This document shows, piece by piece, positions 52,439 to 61,270 of a DNA stretch of 64,000 bases. The translations under genes and the position numbers were made by a program. Under the pieces are notes generated by a model. It was not told where the DNA came from and searched no databases. It saw nothing but the letters and a program-made list of their open reading frames with translations. The stretch is taken from NCBI RefSeq assembly GCF_963675905.1, contig NZ_OY780936.1, positions 1,807,946 to 1,871,945 on the forward strand, given 5' to 3'. The stretch comes from an uncultured Bacteroides sp. GTDB lineage: Bacteria; Bacteroidota; Bacteroidia; Bacteroidales; Bacteroidaceae. Numbering within the stretch: the first letter of the stretch is position 1; the number at the start of each line of letters is the position of its first letter.

Positions 52439-52711
52439 ATGGAAGAACTTAGCACTATAAAAGGACTACTCGACAAAGATGACGTGGAGGCCGCCATAAA
52501 CGCATTGGATCTATTTATAGAGTCCAATCCAACGTGTGACGAGGCATATTATCTTCGCGGAAATGCTTATCGTAAACAAGGGAACTGGCAACAAGCAATT
52601 AACAATTACTTATCGGCTATAGAAATAAACCCTCAGAGTCCTGCACTGCAAGCTCATAAAATGATAATGAACATCCTGAATTTCTATAATAAGGATATGT
52701 ACAATCAATAA
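52439..52711 (+). CDS. small TPR protein of the vor operon
   Basis: This 90-aa protein contains two tetratricopeptide-type helical pairs, the second being CDEAYYLRGNAYRKQGNWQQAI with a following NNYLSAIEINPQ. An upstream GTG at 52412 would extend it by nine residues, but a TATCTTTG promoter box lies directly before it at 52403-52410, which would leave no leader. The ATG at 52439 is therefore preferred. It is 11 nt before the ferredoxin gene and probably helps assemble or regulate the oxidoreductase complex. Confidence 0.8.
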   Translation: MEELSTIKGLLDKDDVEAAINALDLFIESNPTCDEAYYLRGNAYRKQGNWQQAINNYLSAIEINPQSPALQAHKMIMNILNFYNKDMYNQ

Positions 52712-52722
52712 ATTCTTAAATT

Positions 52723-52950
52723 ATGGCTAAAATAAAAGGAGCAATAGTAGTTGACACCGAACGTTGCAAAGGATGTAATCTTTGTGTGGTGGCATGCCCT
52801 CTTAATGTGTTGTCTCTAACAAATAAAGAAGTAAACATTAAAGGATACAATTTCGCTCAGCAAGTATTAGAAGACACTTGTAACGGATGTTCTTCATGTG
52901 CAACAGTATGCCCTGACGGATGTATTACTGTTTTCAAAGTAAAACTTTAA
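52723..52950 (+). CDS. vorD: 4Fe-4S ferredoxin subunit of 2-oxoacid oxidoreductase
   Basis: This 75-aa protein has two 4Fe-4S cluster motifs: CKGCNLCVVACP (about residues 14-25) and CNGCSSCATVCP (about 49-60). It is the delta-type subunit that passes electrons from the oxidoreductase core to ferredoxin. It is followed by the alpha subunit after 55 nt. The subunit naming follows VorB-type complexes; the exact substrate is inferred. Confidence 0.88.
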   Translation: MAKIKGAIVVDTERCKGCNLCVVACPLNVLSLTNKEVNIKGYNFAQQVLEDTCNGCSSCATVCPDGCITVFKVKL

Positions 52951-53005
52951 GTAATTAAAGTCATTATTAATCAATTAAGTAAAGAACTTAAAAAAACTTG
53001 AATAT

Positions 53006-54088
53006 ATGGAAGAAGAAGTTGTTTTAATGAAGGGTAACGAAGCTATCTCTCATGCAGCTATTCGCTATGGAGTTGATGGTTATTTCGGTTATCCTATCAC
53101 TCCTCAATCTGAAGTATTAGAAACGCTTGCTGATCTGAAACCATGGGAAACTACCGGCATGGTTGTTTTACAGGCTGAAAGTGAAGTTGCAGCAATAAAT
53201 ATGGTATACGGTGGTGCCGGTTCCGGTAAAATGGTAATGACCTCCTCTTCCAGCCCTGGCGTAAGTTTAAAGCAAGAAGGTATTTCTTATATCGCCGGTG
53301 CAGAACTTCCTTGTTTAATTGTTAATGTAATGCGTGGAGGTCCGGGTCTTGGAACTATCCAACCTAGTCAGGCTGACTATTTCCAGACTGTAAAAGGTGG
53401 TGGTCACGGTGACTATAGATTAATAGCACTTGCGCCTGCTTCTGTACAGGAAATGGCAGATTTCGTTGGATTAGGTTTTGAACTTGCTTTCAAATACAGA
53501 AATCCGGCTATCATCCTTGCCGATGGTGTAATTGGTCAGATGATGGAGAAAGTTGTTCTTCCGGCACAAAGAAAACGTCTTACCGACGAAGAAGTAATTG
53601 CTCGTTGTCCATGGGCAACTACAGGAAAAGCAAATGGTCGCAAGCCAAACGTCATTACTTCTCTTGAACTTGATCCTTATGCAATGGAACAAAACAACAT
53701 TCGTTTCCAGGCTAAATATAAAGAGATTGAAGAAAACGAGGTTCGTTATGAAGAGATTAACTGCGAAGATGCAGAGTATCTGATCGTAGCATTCGGATCT
53801 AGTGCACGTATTTGTCAAAAGTCTATAGAACTGGCTCGTGCCGAAGGCATTAAAGTAGGGCTTCTTCGTCCTATTACTCTATGGCCTTTCCCTACAAAAG
53901 CAATTGCTAAATACGCTGAAAAAGTAAAAGGAATGATCTCTGTGGAACTTAATGCAGGCCAGATGGTAGAAGATATTCGTCTTGCTGTTAATGGTCGTGT
54001 AAAAGTAGAGCACTTTGGACGCCTTGGAGGTATTGTTCCTGATCCTGATGAGGTTGTTGAAGCAATCAAAGAGAAACTAATTAATTAA
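53006..54088 (+). CDS. vorB: 2-oxoacid:ferredoxin oxidoreductase alpha subunit (VorB type)
   Basis: This 360-aa protein has the pyrimidine-binding domain GYFGYPITPQSEVLETLA and QAESEVAAINMVYGGAGSG, the catalytic glutamate region of thiamine diphosphate ferredoxin oxidoreductases. Sequence and operon order fit the group annotated as 3-methyl-2-oxobutanoate dehydrogenase VorB; 2-oxoglutarate oxidation (KorA type) is also possible. It makes or uses acyl-CoA, CO2 and reduced ferredoxin in the cytoplasm. Its C-terminal domain ends VKVEHFGRLGGIVPDPDEVV. Confidence 0.9.
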   Translation: MEEEVVLMKGNEAISHAAIRYGVDGYFGYPITPQSEVLETLADLKPWETTGMVVLQAESEVAAINMVYGGAGSGKMVMTSSSSPGVSLKQEGISYIAGAELPCLIVNVMRGGPGLGTIQPSQADYFQTVKGGGHGDYRLIALAPASVQEMADFVGLGFELAFKYRNPAIILADGVIGQMMEKVVLPAQRKRLTDEEVIARCPWATTGKANGRKPNVITSLELDPYAMEQNNIRFQAKYKEIEENEVRYEEINCEDAEYLIVAFGSSARICQKSIELARAEGIKVGLLRPITLWPFPTKAIAKYAEKVKGMISVELNAGQMVEDIRLAVNGRVKVEHFGRLGGIVPDPDEVVEAIKEKLIN

Positions 54089-54097
54089 AAAAGACGT

Positions 54098-54307
54098 ATG
54101 TTGAATTTGGATAAAATCAGATTGATTCTGAACATACTCTTTATGATCGGAACTTTGAGTACAATCATAATCTACTTCACTGTTGAGGATCAGATGGTAA
54201 TGTTTATCGTTTGTTGCTTTACCATTTTTGTTAAATTCATAGAATACGCATTGCGAATCACTCAAAACAGCTTGAAAAAAAATAAGAGGAGGAATGACGA
54301 TGACTAA
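54098..54307 (+). CDS. 69-aa membrane protein within the vor operon
   Basis: It has two hydrophobic segments (about residues 8-27 and 30-50) separated by a few polar residues, and a basic, asparagine-rich tail. It begins 9 nt after vorB and overlaps the start of vorA, so it is translated as part of the operon. No family is recognised. It might anchor the oxidoreductase at the membrane, but that is a guess. Confidence 0.7.
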   Translation: MLNLDKIRLILNILFMIGTLSTIIIYFTVEDQMVMFIVCCFTIFVKFIEYALRITQNSLKKNKRRNDDD

Positions 54308-55064
54308 AGAAGATATAATCAAACCTGAGAACTTAGTATATAAGAAACCAAAACTAATGAATGACAAACCGATGCATTATTGCCCGGGATGTAGTCATGG
54401 TGTAGTTCACAAATTAGTAGCCGAAGTAATTGAAGAAATGGGTATGGAAGACAAAACTGTGGGAATTTCTCCTGTAGGATGTGCTGTCTTTATCTACAAT
54501 TACATTGACATTGACTGGCAGGAAGCTGCTCATGGACGTGCTCCTGCTGTTGCTACTGCTATTAAACGTTTATGGCCCGACAAACTGGTATTTACTTATC
54601 AGGGAGATGGTGACTTGGCTTGTATCGGTACAGCTGAAACAATTCACGCATTAAACCGAGGTGAAAATATTACAATTATCTTTATCAATAATGCTATTTA
54701 CGGTATGACCGGCGGTCAGATGGCTCCAACAACTCTTGTTGGAATGAAAACTGCAACCAGCCCTTATGGTCGTGATGTAAAGCTACACGGATATCCACTA
54801 AAAATGACTGAAATTGCTGCTACTTTAGAAGGTACAGCTTATGTTACCCGCCAGTCTGTTCAAACAACTGCTGCGATACGCAAAACCAAAAAGGCTATTC
54901 GCAAAGCATTTGAAAATTCAATGAACGGTAAAGGTTCTAATTTAGTGGAAGTTGTTTCAACTTGTAACTCTGGTTGGAAGATGAGTCCGGAAGCATCTAA
55001 TAAATGGATGGAAGAACACATGTTCCCTTACTATCCGCTAGGCGACTTAAAAGATAAAGAATAA
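54300..55064 (+). CDS. vorA: 2-oxoacid:ferredoxin oxidoreductase beta subunit
   Basis: This 254-aa protein holds the thiamine diphosphate site: YCPGCSHGVVHKLV near the N-terminus, HGRAPAVATAIK, and the cofactor motif GDGDLACIGTAETIHALNR followed by NNAIYGMTGGQ. The ATG at 54300 is chosen; another at 54294 would add two residues. It overlaps the small membrane protein gene. It pairs with VorB and the gamma subunit downstream. Confidence 0.9.
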   Translation: MTKEDIIKPENLVYKKPKLMNDKPMHYCPGCSHGVVHKLVAEVIEEMGMEDKTVGISPVGCAVFIYNYIDIDWQEAAHGRAPAVATAIKRLWPDKLVFTYQGDGDLACIGTAETIHALNRGENITIIFINNAIYGMTGGQMAPTTLVGMKTATSPYGRDVKLHGYPLKMTEIAATLEGTAYVTRQSVQTTAAIRKTKKAIRKAFENSMNGKGSNLVEVVSTCNSGWKMSPEASNKWMEEHMFPYYPLGDLKDKE

Positions 55065-55081
55065 TCTAAAAAATCAGAGCA

Positions 55082-55624
55082 ATGAAAGAAGAAATAATCA
55101 TAGCTGGATTTGGTGGACAAGGAGTCTTGTCTATGGGAAAAATCCTTGCCTATTCAGGCTTAATGGAAAATAAAGAAGTATCATGGATGCCTGCTTACGG
55201 ACCGGAACAAAGAGGTGGTACTGCTAATGTTACTGTTATTGTAAGTGACGAAAAAATCTCTTCTCCTATCTTAAGTAAATACGATGCCGCAATTATCCTG
55301 AATCAGCCTTCTTTAGAGAAATTTGAGAGCAAGGTTAAACCGGGCGGAATTTTAATTTACGATGGATATGGTATTGTCAATCCACCTACACGTAAGGATA
55401 TTAATGTTTATCGCATAGATGCAATGGATGCAGCTAATGAAATGAATAATGCCAAAGCATTCAACATGATTGTGTTGGGAGGATTACTGAAACTTCGTCC
55501 TATTGTAAGCATTGAAAGTGTTATTAAAGGATTGAAAAAGACCCTTCCGGAACGTCATCATCATTTGATTCCGATGAATGAAGCCGCTATTCAAAAAGGA
55601 ATGGAATTAATTAAGAAAATATGA
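55082..55624 (+). CDS. vorC: 2-oxoacid:ferredoxin oxidoreductase gamma subunit
   Basis: This 180-aa protein shows the gamma-domain signature IIAGFGGQGVLSMGKILA at the N-terminus and MPAYGPEQRGGTANVTVIVS. It completes the four-subunit complex. The last bases overlap the pheS start (ATGA), so translation is probably coupled, although the functions are unrelated. Confidence 0.9.
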   Translation: MKEEIIIAGFGGQGVLSMGKILAYSGLMENKEVSWMPAYGPEQRGGTANVTVIVSDEKISSPILSKYDAAIILNQPSLEKFESKVKPGGILIYDGYGIVNPPTRKDINVYRIDAMDAANEMNNAKAFNMIVLGGLLKLRPIVSIESVIKGLKKTLPERHHHLIPMNEAAIQKGMELIKKI

Positions 55625-56640
55625 TAGCTAAAATTAAGCAACTACTAGAAGAAGTTGAAGCATTAAAAGCATCTAATGCGGAAGAGTTAGAAGCTCTGCG
55701 TATTAAATATTTAAGCAAAAAAGGAGCAATTAATGACCTTATGGCTGATTTCCGTAATGTAGCGGCTGATCAGAAAAAGGAAGTGGGAATGAGACTGAAT
55801 GAGCTGAAAACAAAAGCTCAGGAGCAGATTAATGCCTTGAAAGAGGCTTTCGAAAGTCAGGACAGCAGTTCATGCGATTTAGATTTAACTCGCTCTGCTT
55901 ATCCAGTTGACTTAGGAACTCGTCACCCACTATCTATTGTTAAGAATGAAATTATCGATATTTTTGGCCGTCTGGGATTCAGTATTGCAGAGGGACCTGA
56001 AATTGAAGATGACTGGCATGTATTCTCTGCTTTGAACTTCGCTGAAGATCACCCGGCAAGAGATATGCAGGATACATTCTTCATTGAAGCACATCCTGAT
56101 ATCATATTGCGTACACATACATCTTCTGTACAAAGTCGTGTAATGGAAGTTTCACAACCTCCTATCCGCATTATTTGTCCGGGACGTGTATACCGTAACG
56201 AAGCAATCAGTTACCGTGCTCACTGCTTCTTCCACCAGGTTGAAGCTCTTTATATTGACAAGGATGTATCTTTCACTGACCTGAAACAAGTGCTTCTGCT
56301 TTTTGCAAAAGAGATGTTTGGTGCAGATACCAAGATTCGTCTTCGTCCAAGTTATTTCCCATTCACTGAACCAAGTGCTGAAATGGATATCAGTTGTAAT
56401 ATCTGTGGCGGTAAAGGTTGTCCTTTCTGCAAGCACACAGGATGGGTAGAAATTTTAGGTTGTGGTATGGTTGACCCTAACGTTCTTGAAAGTAACGGAA
56501 TAGACAGCAAAGTTTACTCTGGTTATGCTCTTGGAATGGGTATTGAACGTATTACCAATCTGAAATATCAGGTAAAAGACCTTCGAATGTTCTCGGAAAA
56601 TGATACTCGTTTCCTGAAGCAGTTCGAAGCAGCAAACTAA
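55621..56640 (+). CDS. pheS: phenylalanyl-tRNA synthetase alpha subunit
   Basis: PheS is the catalytic subunit of the alpha2-beta2 enzyme that charges tRNA-Phe. The 339-aa protein has an N-terminal coiled coil (about 1-85), then class II motifs: HPLSIVKNEIIDIFGRLGF, GRVYRNEAISYRAHCFFHQVE (motif 2; shown in part as VYRNEAISYRAHCFFHQVE) and GMGIERITNLKYQVKDLR (motif 3). It is full length and overlaps the end of vorC by 4 nt. A terminator follows. Confidence 0.97.
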   Translation: MIAKIKQLLEEVEALKASNAEELEALRIKYLSKKGAINDLMADFRNVAADQKKEVGMRLNELKTKAQEQINALKEAFESQDSSSCDLDLTRSAYPVDLGTRHPLSIVKNEIIDIFGRLGFSIAEGPEIEDDWHVFSALNFAEDHPARDMQDTFFIEAHPDIILRTHTSSVQSRVMEVSQPPIRIICPGRVYRNEAISYRAHCFFHQVEALYIDKDVSFTDLKQVLLLFAKEMFGADTKIRLRPSYFPFTEPSAEMDISCNICGGKGCPFCKHTGWVEILGCGMVDPNVLESNGIDSKVYSGYALGMGIERITNLKYQVKDLRMFSENDTRFLKQFEAAN

Positions 56641-56662
56641 CTGATCATAAATAATTAATATG

Positions 56663-56709
56663 GGATAATGAATAGCTCAATGAACTGAATTATTCATTAT
56701 CCTTATTTT
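56663..56709 (+). terminator. terminator after pheS
   Basis: A 12-bp perfect stem (GGATAATGAATA with TATTCATTATCC), a 16-nt loop and a TTATTTTATT tail, 22 nt after pheS. Confidence 0.8.
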
Positions 56710-56733
56710 ATTATATCTCCTAATAATCATCTT

Positions 56734-57930
56734 ATGGCAAAAGACAAGCTGGTTACCCGTAGCTATATATTTATTCTGGCTGCGAATTTTCTGTTGTACT
56801 TTGGCTTTTATCTATTACTACCGATACTTCCTTTTTACCTCACAGAGGTTTTTCATTCAAACAATGCTACTATAGGAATAATCCTTTCATGTTATACTAT
56901 AGCTGCACTCTGTATTCGTCCTTTTTCAGGATATTTGCTTGATGCTTTTGCCCGAAAACCGCTTTATTTATTCGCCTATTTTATTTTCACCGGAATCTTT
57001 GCTGGTTACTTATTTTCGGGAGTATTGACCTTGTTCACAATCTTAAGAATTCTTCATGGTTTTGCTTTTGGTACTGTAACTGTTGGTGGTAATACGATAG
57101 TGATAGATATTATGCCTTCATCAAGAAGAGGTGAAGGTCTTGGCTATTATGGAATGATGAATAACACAGCAATGAGCATTGGACCGATGGTTGGCTTGTT
57201 TTTGCATGAGGTTTACTCGTTTGATGTAATCTTTACCTGTGCATTTGTATCTTGCAGCATCGGACTTTTAATGGCGTTCTTAATAAAAACTCCGGCAAAG
57301 AAATGTGTAAAACGTGAAGCAATATCATTGGATAGATTTATTCTGCTGAAAGGAGTTCCCGCCGGACTGGATCTTATGTTGCTATCTGTTCCTTACGGAA
57401 TGACAACAACCTATGTGGCTATCTATGCTAAAAGCATGGGAATAACGAGTGGCACCGGATTGTTCTTTACCTTTATGGCAGTGGGAATGGCCGTTTCGCG
57501 TTTATTTTCGGGTAAACAAGTTGATAAAGGGCGACTACTGACCGTTTTAGCATGGGGAATGTACCTGGTTTGTTTCTGCTATTTTTTACTTTCAGCATGT
57601 AATATGCTGATGGAGTACAGCAGTACAGCTACCACAATCTTATTCTTTTTGATAGCTCTTCTTCTGGGAATTGGCTTCGGAACAATGTTTCCGGCATTTA
57701 ATACGCTTTTTGTTAATCTGGCTCCAAATTCTCAAAGAGGAACAGCAACTTCTACCTACTTAACTTCATGGGATATGGGTATTGGTATAGGCGTTCTTGC
57801 AGGAGGATATATAGGACAAATAGCAACATTCGATAAGGCATTCTTTTTCGGAGCTTGCCTCACCGTTTTATCTGTAATCTATTTCAAAAGGAAAGTTGCT
57901 CCACACTTTGAAAAAAATAAATTAAGATAA
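56734..57930 (+). CDS. MFS transporter
   Basis: This 398-aa protein has about 12 membrane segments. The stretches GYLLDAFARKPLYLF and GNTIVIDIMPSSRRGEGLGYYG correspond to the cytoplasmic loop and the drug-transporter-like motif of major facilitator proteins of the AraJ/YdhP or multidrug type. The substrate is unknown. It ends one base before nth, so the two are cotranscribed. Confidence 0.85.
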   Translation: MAKDKLVTRSYIFILAANFLLYFGFYLLLPILPFYLTEVFHSNNATIGIILSCYTIAALCIRPFSGYLLDAFARKPLYLFAYFIFTGIFAGYLFSGVLTLFTILRILHGFAFGTVTVGGNTIVIDIMPSSRRGEGLGYYGMMNNTAMSIGPMVGLFLHEVYSFDVIFTCAFVSCSIGLLMAFLIKTPAKKCVKREAISLDRFILLKGVPAGLDLMLLSVPYGMTTTYVAIYAKSMGITSGTGLFFTFMAVGMAVSRLFSGKQVDKGRLLTVLAWGMYLVCFCYFLLSACNMLMEYSSTATTILFFLIALLLGIGFGTMFPAFNTLFVNLAPNSQRGTATSTYLTSWDMGIGIGVLAGGYIGQIATFDKAFFFGACLTVLSVIYFKRKVAPHFEKNKLR

Positions 57931-57931
57931 T

Positions 57932-58585
57932 ATGAGAAAGAAAGAATTATACGATAAAGTAATTGAGTGGTTCAAAGAAAACATGCCTGTAGCCGAGACT
58001 GAACTTAACTACAACACTCCTTATGAATTGTTGGTTGCTGTAATTCTTTCAGCGCAATGCACAGACAAACGTGTGAACATGATTACTCCTAAACTGTTTC
58101 ATGATTATCCAACCGCCGAAGCATTGGCAGCCAGTACCCCGGAAGTGATATTTGAATACATCAGAAGTGTTTCTTATCCCAACAATAAAGCGAAACACTT
58201 AGTTGGCATGGCAAAAATGCTACATAATGAATTTCATGACGAGGTACCATCCGACATGGAATTATTGGAGAAGATGCCTGGTGTAGGAAGAAAAACAGCC
58301 AATGTTATCCGTGCTGTGATCTTCAATAAAGAAGCAATGCCTGTAGATACTCACGTATTCAGAGTATCTAACCGGATAGGTCTGACTACAAATTCAAAAA
58401 GCCCTCTTGCCACAGAAAAAGAACTTGTAAAATACATTCCGGGTGAATTATTACCCATAGCACACCATTGGCTTATTTTGCATGGAAGATATGTTTGCAT
58501 AGCAAGGAATCCAAAATGTGATAGTTGTGGGTTAAAATTGCTATGTAAATATTACAAAAGAGAATATAATGTGATAAAACAGTAA
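57932..58585 (+). CDS. nth: endonuclease III
   Basis: Nth removes oxidised pyrimidines in base excision repair and nicks the abasic site. The 217-aa protein shows the helix-hairpin-helix EKMPGVGRKTANVI with the catalytic lysine near residue 119, the catalytic aspartate in VDTHVFRVSNRIGL, and four cysteines of the iron-sulfur cluster in CIARNPKCDSCGLKLLC. Length is standard for the family. Confidence 0.96.
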   Translation: MRKKELYDKVIEWFKENMPVAETELNYNTPYELLVAVILSAQCTDKRVNMITPKLFHDYPTAEALAASTPEVIFEYIRSVSYPNNKAKHLVGMAKMLHNEFHDEVPSDMELLEKMPGVGRKTANVIRAVIFNKEAMPVDTHVFRVSNRIGLTTNSKSPLATEKELVKYIPGELLPIAHHWLILHGRYVCIARNPKCDSCGLKLLCKYYKREYNVIKQ

Positions 58586-58627
58586 GATAAAAGAGTAAAA
58601 AACAGAAAATAATTAAATAATATTTAA

Positions 58628-58657
58628 TTGATAAGTAGGAAATAATTAATAACTTTG
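58628..58657 (+). promoter_or_regulatory. pgk promoter
   Basis: TTG (58628-58630), 19 nt, TAACTTTG (58650-58657): full consensus, 44 nt before pgk. Confidence 0.8.
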
Positions 58658-58701
58658 CGTTCGCATTTAAGAATAATAGAATTTTAAATTATAAGAGAAT
58701 T

Positions 58702-59964
58702 ATGCAAACAATTGACAAATTCAACTTTGCCGGTAAAAAGGCATTCGTTAGAGTGGACTTTAATGTTCCATTGGATGAAAATTTCAACATCACAGACGAC
58801 AATCGTATACGTGCTGCCCTTCCTACATTAAAGAAGATTATCGCTGATGGCGGTAGCCTTATTATTGGTTCTCACCTTGGACGTCCGAAAGGAGCAACTG
58901 ACAAATTCTCATTAAAACATATAATTGGTCGTGTATCTGAATTGCTTGGCGTAGACGTACAGTTTGCCAGCGATTGCATGGGCGAAGAACCTGCTGCTAA
59001 AGCTGCTGCTTTGAAACCAGGTGAAGCTTTATTGCTTGAAAACCTTCGTTTCTACGCTGAAGAAGAAGGCAAACCAAGAGGTCTTGCTGAAGATGCAACA
59101 GACGAAGAAAAAGCTGCTGCTAAGAAAGCTGTAAAAGAAAGCCAGAAAAACTTTACTAAAGCTCTTGCTTCTTATGCAGATTGCTATGTAAATGATGCAT
59201 TTGGTACTGCTCACCGTGCACACGCTTCTACAGCTCTTATCGCTAAATACTTCGATGCTGACAATAAAATGTTCGGTTTCTTAATGAACAAAGAAGTTAT
59301 CGCTGTAGAAAAAGTAATGAACGACATTCACCGTCCCTTTACTGCTATCATGGGTGGTTCTAAAGTTTCTTCTAAAATTGAAATTATAGAAAACCTACTT
59401 ACTAAAGTAGACAACCTTATCATCACTGGTGGTATGTCTTTCACATTCACTAAGGCAATGGGTGGTAAAATCGGTTCTTCTCTTTGCGAAGACGATAAAC
59501 AGGAATTGGCTCTTGAGATTATGGAAAAAGCTAAAGCTAACAACGTAAACATAGTTCTTGCTGTTGACTCTAAGATTGCTGACAAATTCTCAAATGACGC
59601 CAACACTCAGTTTGTTGCGATTGACCAAATTCCTGATGGATGGAGTGGTTTGGATATTGGTCCTAAGAGTGAAGCTATCTTTGCTGAAGTTATTAAGAAC
59701 TCTAAAACAATTCTTTGGAATGGTCCTACAGGTGTATTCGAATTTGATAACTTCGCATCTGGTTCTCATGCAGTAGGTTTAGCTATTGTTGAAGCTACAA
59801 AGAACGGTGCATTTTCACTTGTAGGTGGTGGTGATTCTGTTGCTTGTGTAAACAAGTTTGGTTTAGCTGATGGCGTTTCTTATGTATCTACAGGTGGTGG
59901 TGCATTATTAGAAGCTATCGAAGGAAAAGTTCTTCCAGGAATCGCAGCTATTCAAGAAGCATAA
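58702..59964 (+). CDS. pgk: phosphoglycerate kinase
   Basis: Pgk transfers phosphate from 1,3-bisphosphoglycerate to ADP in glycolysis. The 420-aa protein carries [19 protein letters not shown] at the N-terminus, [10 protein letters not shown], the hinge region [19 protein letters not shown], and the nucleotide-binding [14 protein letters not shown] near the C-terminus. It is full length, single-gene, with a consensus promoter and a strong terminator. Confidence 0.98.
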   Translation: MQTIDKFNFAGKKAFVRVDFNVPLDENFNITDDNRIRAALPTLKKIIADGGSLIIGSHLGRPKGATDKFSLKHIIGRVSELLGVDVQFASDCMGEEPAAKAAALKPGEALLLENLRFYAEEEGKPRGLAEDATDEEKAAAKKAVKESQKNFTKALASYADCYVNDAFGTAHRAHASTALIAKYFDADNKMFGFLMNKEVIAVEKVMNDIHRPFTAIMGGSKVSSKIEIIENLLTKVDNLIITGGMSFTFTKAMGGKIGSSLCEDDKQELALEIMEKAKANNVNIVLAVDSKIADKFSNDANTQFVAIDQIPDGWSGLDIGPKSEAIFAEVIKNSKTILWNGPTGVFEFDNFASGSHAVGLAIVEATKNGAFSLVGGGDSVACVNKFGLADGVSYVSTGGGALLEAIEGKVLPGIAAIQEA

Positions 59965-59987
59965 TTCTCCCTAGGGAGTAGATATAG

Positions 59988-60059
59988 AGAAGAGAGTGCT
60001 TCAAAAGTTAAAGCGAATCCCTGGATTCGAATTACTTTTGAATCGCTCTCTTCTTTTTT
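59988..60059 (+). terminator. terminator after pgk
   Basis: AGAAGAGAGTG pairs with CGCTCTCTTCT (G-U at one position); an inner stem TTCAAAAGT/ACTTTTGAA and a TTTTTTA tail complete it. Confidence 0.9.
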
Positions 60060-60086
60060 ATTATATTTTTATAGGATCTTCGCTTT

Positions 60087-61037
60087 ATGAAAAAATACAT
60101 TTTTGTCGTTAGTATTATCCTTACCACCTCATTTTTTATTTCCTGCAAGGGAAAAGAAAAGGTTGTAGATAAGAATGAACTTCAGGAAATAAATCTCGGT
60201 GTGATGCAGTCAATGGATTATGTACCATTTACCGTAGCTCAGAAACAAGGGATATATGATTCACTGGGATTAAAAGTAAACTTTATAAAATATCTGTCCT
60301 CAGATGATTTGGAGTTCGACTTCAAATCTGGCAAATTAGACGGTGCCATAACCGATTTAACAAGAGCTATAACACTGCATGCAAATGGTTCCAGATTAAA
60401 AGTTATAATGAAAAACGATGGAATTCTTTATTTGATAGCAGGAAAAGAATCTGGCATAAAAGAGCTTACAGACCTAAGAAAAATGAATATTGGTGTTTCA
60501 GAAAATACCATAACAGATTTTTCTACAGATATAGCTTTAAAGAATGCTAACATCCTGACCGTAAACGTAAACAAACCTAATATTAGCAAAATAACTGTCC
60601 GATTGGAGATGTTGCAAAACGGGCAGATCGACGCAGCTTTCTTCCCCGATCCGTATGCAACTATCGCTATTAAGGATGGACACAAATCATTAGAATCGAC
60701 TAAAGATCTGGGCATTAATGCAACTACTACTATATTTTCCGAAAATGCTATAAAAGATAAGAATAACGAAATTATGGCATTAATACTTGGATACAATCTC
60801 GGCATAGGCTTTATAAAAAGCCATCCGAAAAATGAATGGATAGAAACTCTTTCTGAAGATTTCGATTTAGCAAGATCTGTGGTAAAGCAGATTCCATTAC
60901 CTGATTATTATAGAGCCGAACTTCCAAAAATTAAAGATATAAAAGCCAGCATTGGATGGCTTAAGATTAAACAGCTGATTCCTGAGGAGTATAACGAAAA
61001 GAATCTGATAGATAGTACGTTTGTTAATCAGCCATAG
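60087..61037 (+). CDS. lipoprotein ABC transporter substrate-binding protein (NMT1/SsuA-like)
   Basis: This 316-aa protein has a lipoprotein signal peptide (IILTTSFFISCKG, lipid cysteine at residue 20) and a periplasmic binding fold of the NMT1/THI5/SsuA group: INLGVMQSMDYVPFTVAQKQ near the N-terminus and QNGQIDAAFFPDPYATIAI in the middle. Such proteins capture small ligands such as sulfonates, nitrate or thiamine precursors. No permease or ATPase gene is nearby, so it may serve a transporter elsewhere or have another role. Confidence 0.82.
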   Translation: MKKYIFVVSIILTTSFFISCKGKEKVVDKNELQEINLGVMQSMDYVPFTVAQKQGIYDSLGLKVNFIKYLSSDDLEFDFKSGKLDGAITDLTRAITLHANGSRLKVIMKNDGILYLIAGKESGIKELTDLRKMNIGVSENTITDFSTDIALKNANILTVNVNKPNISKITVRLEMLQNGQIDAAFFPDPYATIAIKDGHKSLESTKDLGINATTTIFSENAIKDKNNEIMALILGYNLGIGFIKSHPKNEWIETLSEDFDLARSVVKQIPLPDYYRAELPKIKDIKASIGWLKIKQLIPEEYNEKNLIDSTFVNQP

Positions 61038-61076
61038 CGCATCATTTTAAAACTTTCAGGAAAGCTTATTTGATTC

Positions 61077-61155
61077 TTGTACAAAAGAATAGATTCTTCT
61101 GTACAGAAGATTTAATTGTTTTGTACAAAAGAATGCAATCTTTTGTACAAGGATT
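61077..61155 (+). repeat. second four-site TGTACA element at 22-bp spacing
   Basis: TGTACA occurs at 61078, 61100, 61122 and 61144, again exactly 22 bp apart. Outer arms CTTGTACAAAAGA/TCTTTTGTACAAG (61077-61089 and 61139-61151) are perfect. It matches the element at 10032-10113 in layout and in most flank bases. It lies between two plus-strand genes, 40 nt after the lipoprotein gene. Confidence 0.85.
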
Positions 61156-61270
61156 TTTCAAGACTTGCTCTGACAATCATAAAGAATAAAGATTTGGATA
61201 AATTAAATCGGCTAATATGAATATTTTTTTATCTTTGTTTGTTATAAAAGAAAACTAATAGCACAAAACT

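Noticed and set aside
56641-56733. tRNA gene between pheS and the MFS gene
   Set aside because: The structure is a simple 12-bp hairpin with a T-rich tail and lacks the cloverleaf and T-loop sequence.
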